This document shows positions 6,651 to 11,757 of a stretch of 11,757 nucleotides of DNA, piece after piece; position 1 is the first letter of the stretch; each line of letters starts with the position of its first letter. Both the position numbers and the translations under genes were made by a program. Source of the stretch: Prevotella sp. (GTDB lineage Bacteria; Bacteroidota; Bacteroidia; Bacteroidales; Bacteroidaceae). The stretch spans positions 1-11,757 of the forward strand of contig JAFRMM010000160.1 of assembly GCA_017430675.1 (NCBI GenBank), written 5' to 3'. A model generated the notes under the pieces. That model made no database searches and was not told the origin of the DNA. It worked only from the letters and a program-made list of their open reading frames with translations.

Positions 6651-6827
6651 TTTTATCGGACTTTTTTTGAAAAAAAAGCATTTTTTCCAAAATACGACAT
6701 CATAAGACGGTTTTTAGGGGGGTGTTTAGAATATTATTCTGTTGATGGGTCTTTCTAACTGTGATTTAAGACAAATTTTTTGAATATCGTTATTGTTATA
6801 GTAGTATTTTCCATATTTTGAATAAAT

Positions 6828-6859
6828 TTTGGTGGATAATTCTAAAGTTCGTACCTTTG
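6828..6859 (+). promoter_or_regulatory. Bacteroidetes-type promoter for metY
   Basis: TTTG at 6828-6831, a 20-base spacer and TACCTTTG at 6852-6859 form an exact match to the TTTG-N20-TAnnTTTG consensus. The predicted leader is about 45 bases of A-rich sequence ending in AAAGAAAGGACAAGATT before the ATG. Confidence 0.8.
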
Positions 6860-6910
6860 CACCCAGAAATAATAATCATTAAACAACAAAATAAAAGAAA
6901 GGACAAGATT

Positions 6911-8200
6911 ATGAGTAAGAACAATTATCGTTTTGAGACGCTGCAACTTCATGTAGGCCAGGAACAGGCTGACCCCGCAACCGACGCTCGCGCAGTACCT
7001 ATTTACCAGACCACGTCATACGTGTTCCGTAACTCCCAGCACGCAGCCGACCGTTTCGGTCTTCGCGATGCAGGTAATATCTATGGTCGTCTGACCAACT
7101 CGACTCAGGGTGTGTTTGAAGATCGCGTGGCTGCCCTCGAGGGCGGTGTGGCTGGTCTGGCTGTCGCCTCTGGTGCCGCTGCCATTACATACGCCCTGCA
7201 GAACATTGCACAGGCTGGTGATCATATCGTGGCTGCTGACAATCTCTATGGTGGTTCGTACAACCTGATTACCCATACACTGGCCACACAGGGTATCACG
7301 AATACTATTATTAATGTGAACGACCTCGATGCCCTTGAGGCAGCCATCCAACCCAACACGAAGGTGGTGTATGCAGAGACCTTCGGCAATCCCAATTCCG
7401 ATGTGCTCGATCTGGAGGGTGTGGCTGCCGTGGCTCACAAGCATGGCATTCCGTTTATTGTCGATAACACCTTCGGCACACCGTATCTGATCCGTCCGCT
7501 GGAGTATGGTGCCGATATCGTGGTTCACTCCGCTACGAAGTTCCTTGGTGGTCATGGTACCTCTCTGGGTGGTGTCATCGTCGATGGCGGTAAGTTCGAC
7601 TGGAAGGCTGATCCTGACAAGTTCCCCACACTGGCCAAGCCCGATCCTTCGTATCATGGCATTGTGTTTGCCGATGCTGTAGGGGCAGCCGCCTACGTCA
7701 CCCGTATCCGTGCCGTCATCCTGCGTGACACCGGTGCTGCCATCTCGCCCTTCAACGCCTTCATCCTCTTGCAGGGAGTAGAGACGCTGAGTCTGCGTGT
7801 GGAGCGTCATGTGGAGAATGCCCTGAAGGTGGTTGATTTCCTGAAGAACCATCCGAAGGTGGCCGCCGTGCACCATCCTGCCCTGGAGAGCCATCACGAC
7901 CACGCCCTATACAAGAAATACTTCCCCAACGGTGGTGCTTCGATCTTCACCTTCGAGATCAAGGGCGGACAGGAAGAGGCCTGGAAATTCATCGATGCCC
8001 TGCAGATCTTCTCACTGTTGGCTAACGTGGCCGACGTGAAGAGTCTGGTGATCCATCCTTACACCACCACGCACTCACAACTCTCACCTGAGGAACTGGC
8101 TGAGCAGCATATCACCCCTGCCACCATCCGCCTCTCCATAGGTACAGAGCACATCGACGATATCATCGATGATCTCGCTCAGGCATTCGATGCAGTATAA
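6911..8200 (+). CDS. metY: O-acetylhomoserine sulfhydrylase (MetY)
   Basis: A 429-residue PLP enzyme of the Cys/Met metabolism family. It makes homocysteine from O-acetylhomoserine and sulfide in methionine synthesis and can also act as a cysteine synthase. Features: the N-terminal FETLQLHVGQE block typical of MetY, RAVPIYQTTSY, IYGRLTNST (58-66), ASGAAA (86-91), VDNTFGTP with Asp185 for the PLP ring nitrogen, and the PLP lysine Lys210 in VVHSATKFLGGHGTSLGG. The long insert before DAVGAAAYVTRIRA and the total length near 430 separate MetY from the shorter MetB and MetC. I start at ATG 6911; the frame is open upstream to TTG 6818, but that would include the promoter. It ends 10 bases from the convergent lipid kinase gene, with no terminator visible between them. 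Confidence 0.95.
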   Translation: MSKNNYRFETLQLHVGQEQADPATDARAVPIYQTTSYVFRNSQHAADRFGLRDAGNIYGRLTNSTQGVFEDRVAALEGGVAGLAVASGAAAITYALQNIAQAGDHIVAADNLYGGSYNLITHTLATQGITNTIINVNDLDALEAAIQPNTKVVYAETFGNPNSDVLDLEGVAAVAHKHGIPFIVDNTFGTPYLIRPLEYGADIVVHSATKFLGGHGTSLGGVIVDGGKFDWKADPDKFPTLAKPDPSYHGIVFADAVGAAAYVTRIRAVILRDTGAAISPFNAFILLQGVETLSLRVERHVENALKVVDFLKNHPKVAAVHHPALESHHDHALYKKYFPNGGASIFTFEIKGGQEEAWKFIDALQIFSLLANVADVKSLVIHPYTTTHSQLSPEELAEQHITPATIRLSIGTEHIDDIIDDLAQAFDAV

Positions 8201-8210
8201 TAAGTAACAA

Positions 8211-9248
8211 CTAAATCTTGGACAGTTTTCTGAGGAGCACCTTGTTGATGACCTGTATCCTGTGACCCGTCTTTCCGATGTCCTCACGTACATTATTTAT
8301 ATTATTAAACAGGTCACTGAAGGCGTTCAAAAGGAAGTTTGGCTGCCCGGAGTCCTCTGTCATCTCGGGGTTAGTGAGGATGTTGATGCCATGATGCTCA
8401 ATATGGACATCAATGTCCTCACCCGTCATGATGGGATCGCCGTCGTAATGGATGGCTCCGGGCTCCTTGCGGTGGATATGCAGACTCTTGGTACGGAAGG
8501 TCTTGATCTTCGAGTTGTTAGTGAGCGTCTTCATGAAGAGGTCGGCGGCTATCTGCGGGGCGTCAAGGGCATCGAAAGGCTCCATCACGATCACGTCCAT
8601 CTCACCGTCCTTCATGGTGGCTCCTGGGGCGATGTAGGCATTGTTGCCATATTGTGAGGCATTGGCACAGGCGATAAGAAAGGCCTTGTATTTCTTCGCG
8701 CCCGTCTCATCCTCCACCTCGTAGGTCTCAGGCTTGTATTTCAGTCCCTCCTTCAGCACGTTTTCCACGTAGGTGATGGGGCCCCGCTTGCCGGCCTCGG
8801 CGAATTTCAGGGAGATAAAGGCGTCGAAGCCCATGCCACAAGTGCAGAAGAAGGGCAGGTCGTTGATCACACCGTAGTCGAAGGCCTCTATCTTACAACT
8901 ATTGATGATCTGGATGGCTTTCTTGATGTCCAAGGGGATACACAGGTGACGTGCCAGTCCGTTGCCTGAGCCGCAGGGGATGATGCCAAGAGCCGTCTGG
9001 GTATGCACCAGTGACCGTGCCACCTCATTGACCGTGCCGTCCCCGCCAATGGCCACGACGATATCAATGCCTTTCGTCGCACAGTCCTTGGCAATCTCTG
9101 CTGCATGACCAGCGTATTCCGTCAGCATGATCTGGTCATCGAACAGTTCATGGTCGATGGTTCTGTCAATCAGTCCGGGAATTTCCTTCTTGGAATGTGT
9201 CCCTGAGATGGGGTTCAATATGAATACAATTTTCTTCTTGGCAGTCAT
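8211..9248 (-). CDS. Diacylglycerol kinase family lipid kinase (YegS/DgkB-like)
   Basis: A 345-residue lipid kinase. The catalytic core shows FILNPISGTHSK (nucleotide loop, 9-20), AIGGDGTVNEVA (66-77), IIPCGSGNGLARHL (89-102), the CTCGMGFDAFI block (135-145), DGEMDVIVMEP (214-224) and IHYDGDP (266-272), all hallmarks of the DAGK/YegS/sphingosine kinase superfamily. The last 50 or so residues are a polar extension past the core. The lipid substrate cannot be read from the sequence. The divergent neighbour is serine palmitoyltransferase, which makes a sphingoid base, ceramide or related lipid plausible, but this is inference; diacylglycerol or undecaprenol remain possible. I start at ATG 9246-9248. 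A GTG at 9341 extends the frame through the promoter with low-complexity sequence and is unlikely. Confidence 0.9.
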   Translation of the reverse strand: MTAKKKIVFILNPISGTHSKKEIPGLIDRTIDHELFDDQIMLTEYAGHAAEIAKDCATKGIDIVVAIGGDGTVNEVARSLVHTQTALGIIPCGSGNGLARHLCIPLDIKKAIQIINSCKIEAFDYGVINDLPFFCTCGMGFDAFISLKFAEAGKRGPITYVENVLKEGLKYKPETYEVEDETGAKKYKAFLIACANASQYGNNAYIAPGATMKDGEMDVIVMEPFDALDAPQIAADLFMKTLTNNSKIKTFRTKSLHIHRKEPGAIHYDGDPIMTGEDIDVHIEHHGINILTNPEMTEDSGQPNFLLNAFSDLFNNINNVREDIGKTGHRIQVINKVLLRKLSKI

Positions 9249-9257
9249 AACGCACTG

Positions 9258-9265
9258 CAAAAATA
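9258..9265 (-). promoter_or_regulatory. Promoter -7 box of the lipid kinase gene
   Basis: On the minus strand the sequence TATTTTTG (complement of 9258-9265) matches TAnnTTTG. The -33 region is T-rich without a clean TTTG. The box ends only nine bases before the ATG, so the transcript would have a leader of a few bases or none. Confidence 0.5.
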
Positions 9266-9294
9266 CGAAAAACAGCCGAAAAAACGGTTTCTTA

Positions 9295-9340
9295 TGCAAG
9301 AAAAAAAACAAAAACGTACAAATATTATAAAAAACTTGCA
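9295..9340. repeat. Inverted repeat between the lipid kinase and spt genes
   Basis: TGCAAG at 9295-9300 and CTTGCA at 9335-9340 are exact inverted copies 34 bases apart. The right copy overlaps the TTG of the spt -33 element; the left lies just upstream of the lipid kinase -33 position. The placement would suit a shared operator, but six-base arms in AT-rich DNA may be chance. Confidence 0.25.
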
Positions 9341-9367
9341 CTATTTCTAAAAAAATGTGTAACTTTG
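9335..9367 (+). promoter_or_regulatory. Bacteroidetes-type promoter for spt
   Basis: CTTG at 9335-9338, a 21-base spacer and TAACTTTG at 9360-9367 match the TTG/TAnnTTTG pattern. The leader to the ATG at 9410 is about 38 bases. Confidence 0.7.
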
Positions 9368-9409
9368 CAGCCTGAAAAGAAAGAAAACAAAAAAGGACAC
9401 CATATCGGA

Positions 9410-10597
9410 ATGGGACAATTACAAGAGAAATACAAGAATTATCGTGAGCCGCAGAAGTTTATGGAGGCCGATGTGTATCCCTATTTCCGTGCCATTGAAG
9501 GCAAGCAGGGGACAGAGGTCGAGATGGGCGGTCACAAGGTGCTGATGTTCGGCTCCAATGCCTACACAGGCCTGACTGGTGACCAGCGGATCATTGATGC
9601 AGCCAAGCGTGCGCTCGATAAATACGGCTCGGGCTGTGCAGGAAGCCGTTTCCTGAACGGTACGCTCGACCTCCACGTGCAGTTGGAGAAAGAGATAGCC
9701 GAGTTTATCGGCAAGGAAGACTGCCTCTGCTTCTCCACGGGTTTCTCCGTGAACCAGGGTGTGCTGGCCATGGTTGTGGGCAAGGATGACTATATTATCT
9801 GTGACGATCGCGATCATGCCTCTATCGTGGATGGCCGCCGTCTGTCATTCGCTCGTCAACTCCATTACAAGCACAATGACATGGCCGATCTGGAGCGCGT
9901 GCTCCGGAAGTTGCCTCATGAGGCCATCAAACTCATCGTGGTCGATGGTGTATTTTCTATGGAGGGCGATCTGGCCAAGTTGCCTGAGATCGTCGAACTG
10001 AAGCATAAGTACAACTGTTCCATCATGGTCGATGAGGCCCATGGCATTGGTGTCTTCGGCAAACAGGGTAGGGGCGTGTGTGATCATTTCGGACTGACGG
10101 ATGAGGTGGATCTCATCATGGGAACCTTCTCGAAGTCGCTCGCCAGCATCGGCGGATTCATCGCTTCCGACTGGGACACCATCAACTTCCTGCGCCACAC
10201 GTGTCGCACCTATATCTTCTCTGCATCCAACACGCCCGCTGCTACGGCAGCCGCCATGGAGGCACTGCATATCATCCAGAATGAGCCGGAGAGGATTCAG
10301 GCTCTGTGGGATGTCACGAACTACGCTCTGAAGCGCTTCCGTGAGGAGGGCTTCGAGATCGGCGATACGGAGAGCCCCATCATCCCGCTGTATGTACGCG
10401 ACGTGGATAAGACCTTCCTGGTGACGGCTCTGGCCTTCAAGGCTGGTGTGTTTATCAATCCTGTGATTCCGCCAGCATGTGCCCCTCAGGATACGCTCGT
10501 GCGTTATGCCCTGATGGCTACGCATACCAAGGAGCAGGTGGATCGCTCTGTGGTGGCCCTGAAGAAGATCTTCGTAGAGCAAGGCATCATCAAGTAA
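9410..10597 (+). CDS. spt: Serine palmitoyltransferase (alpha-oxoamine synthase family)
   Basis: A 395-residue PLP enzyme of the alpha-oxoamine synthase family (with BioF, Kbl and HemA). It condenses serine with a long-chain acyl-CoA to 3-ketosphinganine, the first step of sphingolipid synthesis. I recognise the Bacteroides/Porphyromonas Spt type from its N-terminus (MGQLQEKYKNYREPQKFM) and DVYPYFRAIE. Catalytic features: GSGCAGSRFLNGT (73-85), DRDHAS with His136 stacking on PLP, VDGVFSMEGD (178-187), MVDEAHG with Asp208 and His211, and the PLP lysine Lys242 in TFSKSLASIGGF. The closest alternative is glycine C-acetyltransferase (Kbl), which has the same fold. I start at ATG 9410; an in-frame TTG at 9365 falls in the promoter -7 box. 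The lipid kinase gene is divergent upstream and a tRNA follows after 8 bases. Confidence 0.88.
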   Translation: MGQLQEKYKNYREPQKFMEADVYPYFRAIEGKQGTEVEMGGHKVLMFGSNAYTGLTGDQRIIDAAKRALDKYGSGCAGSRFLNGTLDLHVQLEKEIAEFIGKEDCLCFSTGFSVNQGVLAMVVGKDDYIICDDRDHASIVDGRRLSFARQLHYKHNDMADLERVLRKLPHEAIKLIVVDGVFSMEGDLAKLPEIVELKHKYNCSIMVDEAHGIGVFGKQGRGVCDHFGLTDEVDLIMGTFSKSLASIGGFIASDWDTINFLRHTCRTYIFSASNTPAATAAAMEALHIIQNEPERIQALWDVTNYALKRFREEGFEIGDTESPIIPLYVRDVDKTFLVTALAFKAGVFINPVIPPACAPQDTLVRYALMATHTKEQVDRSVVALKKIFVEQGIIK

Positions 10598-10605
10598 CAT
10601 ATAAT

Positions 10606-10678
10606 CGAGGTGTAGCGCAGTTGGTAGCGTTCCTGGTTTGGGACCAGGCTGTCGCAGGTTCGAGTCCTGTCACCTCGA
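10606..10678 (+). tRNA. tRNA-Pro, anticodon UGG
   Basis: A complete 73-base cloverleaf. The acceptor stem is CGAGGTG (10606-10612) with CACCTCG (10671-10677) and discriminator A10678. The D stem is GCGC/GCGT, the anticodon stem CCTGG/CCAGG with loop TTTGGGA (anticodon TGG at 10639-10641), and the T arm GCAGG-TTCGAGT-CCTGT. The C1-G72 pair fits bacterial tRNA-Pro. CCA is not encoded. It starts 8 bases after the spt stop codon with no promoter of its own visible, so it is probably cut from the 3' tail of the spt transcript. Confidence 0.97.
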
Positions 10679-10689
10679 CTTCTCATAAG

Positions 10690-10723
10690 AATCCCGCTGA
10701 TTCAGATGAATCAGCGGGATTTT
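10690..10723 (+). terminator. Intrinsic terminator after spt and tRNA-Pro
   Basis: A perfect 14-bp stem, AATCCCGCTGATTC (10690-10703) with GAATCAGCGGGATT (10708-10721), has an AGAT loop and ends in TTTT (10720-10723). It lies 11 bases after the tRNA. The 5' side carries a matching A-rich stretch, but the T-run favours plus-strand termination. Confidence 0.88.
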
Positions 10724-10738
10724 CGCTATCTTTCCACC

Positions 10739-10858
10739 ATGATCATATACTGCGAAGATAAGAAACATCCCCCATATCTGGTTGACATGGAGGATGCTTT
10801 TGTGAATTATAGGAGTATCCTTACTACAATACGCGCTTTTATCTTTACTATTTCCTGA
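10739..10858 (+). CDS. Possible small ORF of unknown function
   Basis: An ATG-initiated ORF of 39 residues beginning MIIYCEDKKHPPYLVDMEDA and ending IFTIS. I do not recognise it. It starts about 16 bases after the terminator, with TATCTTTC just upstream (one mismatch from TAnnTTTG) but too close to allow a normal leader. Its 3' end overlaps the convergent lipoprotein gene by 11 bases. It may be a genuine small protein, the 5' remnant of a decayed gene beside the tRNA, or chance. Confidence 0.25.
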   Translation: MIIYCEDKKHPPYLVDMEDAFVNYRSILTTIRAFIFTIS

Positions 10859-11249
10859 TAAACTGATTCTCCGTTTCGGGTGTCTCAGCAGCAGTATAGC
10901 GTTCCACCGTCATGTGGAGGTCGTACTTTTCTCGTAGTTTGGCGATGGTATCCATCATAGGTGTAGCATGATGCTTATCGATGGCTTCTTGGTTGGCCCA
11001 ACTGTCGATGAGAAGGATGGTCTCAGGATCATCCAGCGACTGGTAATACTCATACCTCAGATTACCTTCCTCGGCTCTGATGGCATCAACGGTACCACTG
11101 GAAATCATCTCTTCAGCGAACTTCCTGGCATTACCGTCCGTGCCATTGTACCTCAGATTGACTGTGATTGACATGCTTTTTTCCAGTTTATCTCCGCAAC
11201 ATCCCACAAGAAGCAAAAAGGCGGATAGTACCAATGTGAATCGTTTCAT
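10848..11249 (-). CDS. Lipoprotein with antibiotic-biosynthesis-monooxygenase (quinol monooxygenase-like) fold
   Basis: A 133-residue protein. Residues 1-17 form a lipoprotein signal peptide (MKRFTLVLSAFLLLVGC) with lipobox LVGC, so Cys17 would be lipidated; a second Cys follows at once. Residues 27 to about 118 resemble the ABM dimeric alpha/beta-barrel fold (YgiN-like): an N-terminal strand, GNLRYEYYQSLDDPETILLI, then DSWANQEAIDKHHATPMMDT. Such proteins oxidise quinols or simply bind small aromatics, and a role cannot be assigned. ABM proteins are usually cytosolic, so a lipoprotein form in the envelope is notable. There is no strongly acidic stretch after the Cys like the surface-export signals known in Bacteroidetes, so it may face the periplasm. 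It starts three bases after the iron-sulfur flavoprotein stop codon, so the two are co-transcribed. Confidence 0.75.
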   Translation of the reverse strand: MKRFTLVLSAFLLLVGCCGDKLEKSMSITVNLRYNGTDGNARKFAEEMISSGTVDAIRAEEGNLRYEYYQSLDDPETILLIDSWANQEAIDKHHATPMMDTIAKLREKYDLHMTVERYTAAETPETENQFIRK

Positions 11250-11252
11250 ATA

Positions 11253-11757
11253 CTACAGTTTCTCCACCAATTCCTGAATTTTGCTCAGGGTCGCATCGGT
11301 CTTCTGTTCGTCAATTTTGGCACTGACATGGCCCATGTTCTCTACGCCCCAATAATTGCAGATGTCGCGGAATTCAGCGATAGCACCGTCATAAACATTA
11401 GGCGAATAGGATGACATCAGCAGGGCCATCTTCTTCACTTTTGCGGGACTGTTCACGCAGTACATGCGCTGGATGGGAGCCTGGATCTGTGCGCAGAGGG
11501 TGAAGTAGTAGATAGGTGCAGCCAGCACCAGCACCTCGGCCTCGGCCATCAGCGGATAGAGTTCCTGCATGTCGTCCTTCTGGATGCAGGCGCCATTGCC
11601 TTTGTTGTGACAATACTCGCAAGCCAGACAGCCTGCAATCTTCTTTCTCGAAACGTTGACCAGTGTGACCTGATGACCTGCTGCCTCGGCAGCCTTCTTG
11701 TACTCTTCCGCCATCCATGCGGTGTTGCCGTTTGCTCGTGGTGAGCCTTGCAAAATC
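11253..11757 (-). CDS. Iron-sulfur flavoprotein / NADPH-dependent FMN reductase family, 5' end missing
   Basis: A flavodoxin-fold oxidoreductase cut by the window edge; only a few N-terminal residues should be missing, since the visible part begins ILQGSPRANGNTAWM, the FMN phosphate-binding loop of the first strand. The cysteine cluster GCLACEYCHNKGNGAC (11586-11630) has spacing CX2CX2CX7C, the compact [4Fe-4S] motif of archaeal and bacterial iron-sulfur flavoproteins, followed by KDDM. AAPIYYFTLCAQIQAPIQR (about visible residues 79-97) is the second flavin-binding loop of this family. It probably passes electrons from a reduced donor through Fe-S to FMN and on to an unknown acceptor. It is followed by the ABM-fold lipoprotein gene. 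A TTG at 11753 opens the frame at the edge but is not the true start. Confidence 0.85.
   Translation of the reverse strand, partial: ILQGSPRANGNTAWMAEEYKKAAEAAGHQVTLVNVSRKKIAGCLACEYCHNKGNGACIQKDDMQELYPLMAEAEVLVLAAPIYYFTLCAQIQAPIQRMYCVNSPAKVKKMALLMSSYSPNVYDGAIAEFRDICNYWGVENMGHVSAKIDEQKTDATLSKIQELVEKL

Larger units (their letters stand above)
6550..6910. other. AT-rich intergenic region with divergent promoters
   Basis: These 361 bases separate the HU-like gene (leftward) from metY (rightward). They hold the HU promoter (6619-6650), the metY promoter (6828-6859), a T-run/A-run inverted repeat near 6661-6678, and a 13-base palindrome AGAATATTATTCT at 6728-6740 that could be an operator or chance in AT-rich DNA. 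I see no convincing ORF, RNA gene or riboswitch. The metY leader is only about 45 bases, too short for a known SAM riboswitch. Confidence 0.6.

Noticed and set aside
6728..6740. 13-base palindrome AGAATATTATTCT as a metY operator
   Set aside because: It lies over 100 bases upstream of the metY promoter in AT-rich DNA, where such palindromes arise easily; mentioned only within the intergenic entry.
6818..6910. N-terminal extension of MetY from TTG 6818
   Set aside because: The extension covers the promoter and an AT-rich leader and has no homology-like content; MetY normally starts close to the ATG at 6911.
6860..6910. SAM-type riboswitch in the metY leader
   Set aside because: The leader is about 45 bases, A-rich and unstructured, too short for a known SAM riboswitch class.
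7016..7903. 295-residue minus-strand ORF opposite metY
   Set aside because: Antisense shadow of a gene with clear PLP-enzyme motifs; no domain or promoter of its own.
9365..9409. N-terminal extension of serine palmitoyltransferase from TTG 9365
   Set aside because: The TTG is part of the TAACTTTG promoter box; the family N-terminus is MGQLQEKY at 9410.
9845..10600. 251-residue minus-strand ORF opposite spt
   Set aside because: Antisense shadow of spt; no recognisable motifs.
10606..10858. Integrated element at the tRNA-Pro 3' end
   Set aside because: No repeat of the tRNA 3' end and no integrase gene are visible; the sequence runs directly into a terminator and ordinary genes.

Overview
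The window looks like chromosomal DNA from a Bacteroidales bacterium, most likely Prevotella or a close relative (Segatella, Xylanibacter). Evidence: repeated promoters of the Bacteroidetes type (TAnnTTTG with TTTG or TTG about 18-21 bases upstream) in AT-rich gaps, the near absence of Shine-Dalgarno sequences, a secreted C10 cysteine peptidase with a Bacteroidales C-terminal tail, a serine palmitoyltransferase of the Bacteroides/Porphyromonas type, and a tiny basic protein typical of the phylum. The content is mainly core or housekeeping. I see no phage, insertion sequence, CRISPR array or obvious island.

Layout, left to right. 1-305: the 3' end of a C10 (streptopain-like) peptidase gene. 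306-852: a promoter and a small free-standing AlaX-like tRNA-editing protein. 842-3201, minus strand: a membrane-anchored endonuclease/exonuclease/phosphatase-fold protein preceded by a soluble hybrid histidine kinase with its own promoter. 3277-6549, minus strand: a likely single operon running HU/IHF-like protein, a 29-residue basic ribosomal-type protein, a structured leader, ribonuclease G and a family 2 glycosyltransferase. 6550-6910: an AT-rich gap with two divergent promoters. 6911-8200: metY (O-acetylhomoserine sulfhydrylase). 8211-9248, minus strand: a lipid kinase, divergent from spt (serine palmitoyltransferase, 9410-10597). A tRNA-Pro(UGG) follows spt after 8 bases and ends in a strong intrinsic terminator. 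10739-11757: a doubtful small ORF, then on the minus strand a lipoprotein with an antibiotic-biosynthesis-monooxygenase fold, co-transcribed with a truncated iron-sulfur flavoprotein.

How the genes fit together. The HU/bS22-like/RNase G group links nucleoid, ribosome and RNA processing functions. The mRNA ahead of rng can fold into a long hairpin that tolerates a G·U pair only on the transcribed strand, which suggests control of RNase G or RNA processing. The divergent lipid kinase and spt share 161 bases of control region, which suggests the kinase acts in sphingolipid metabolism. The last two genes look like a redox or quinone-handling pair.

I found no clearly new multi-gene system. The best leads are the rng leader, the tiny ribosomal-type gene, the RNase G variant that lacks half of its zinc-link cysteine pair, the AlaX-like protein, and the spt/lipid-kinase pair. 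All family names rest on motif recognition by eye; no database search was run.
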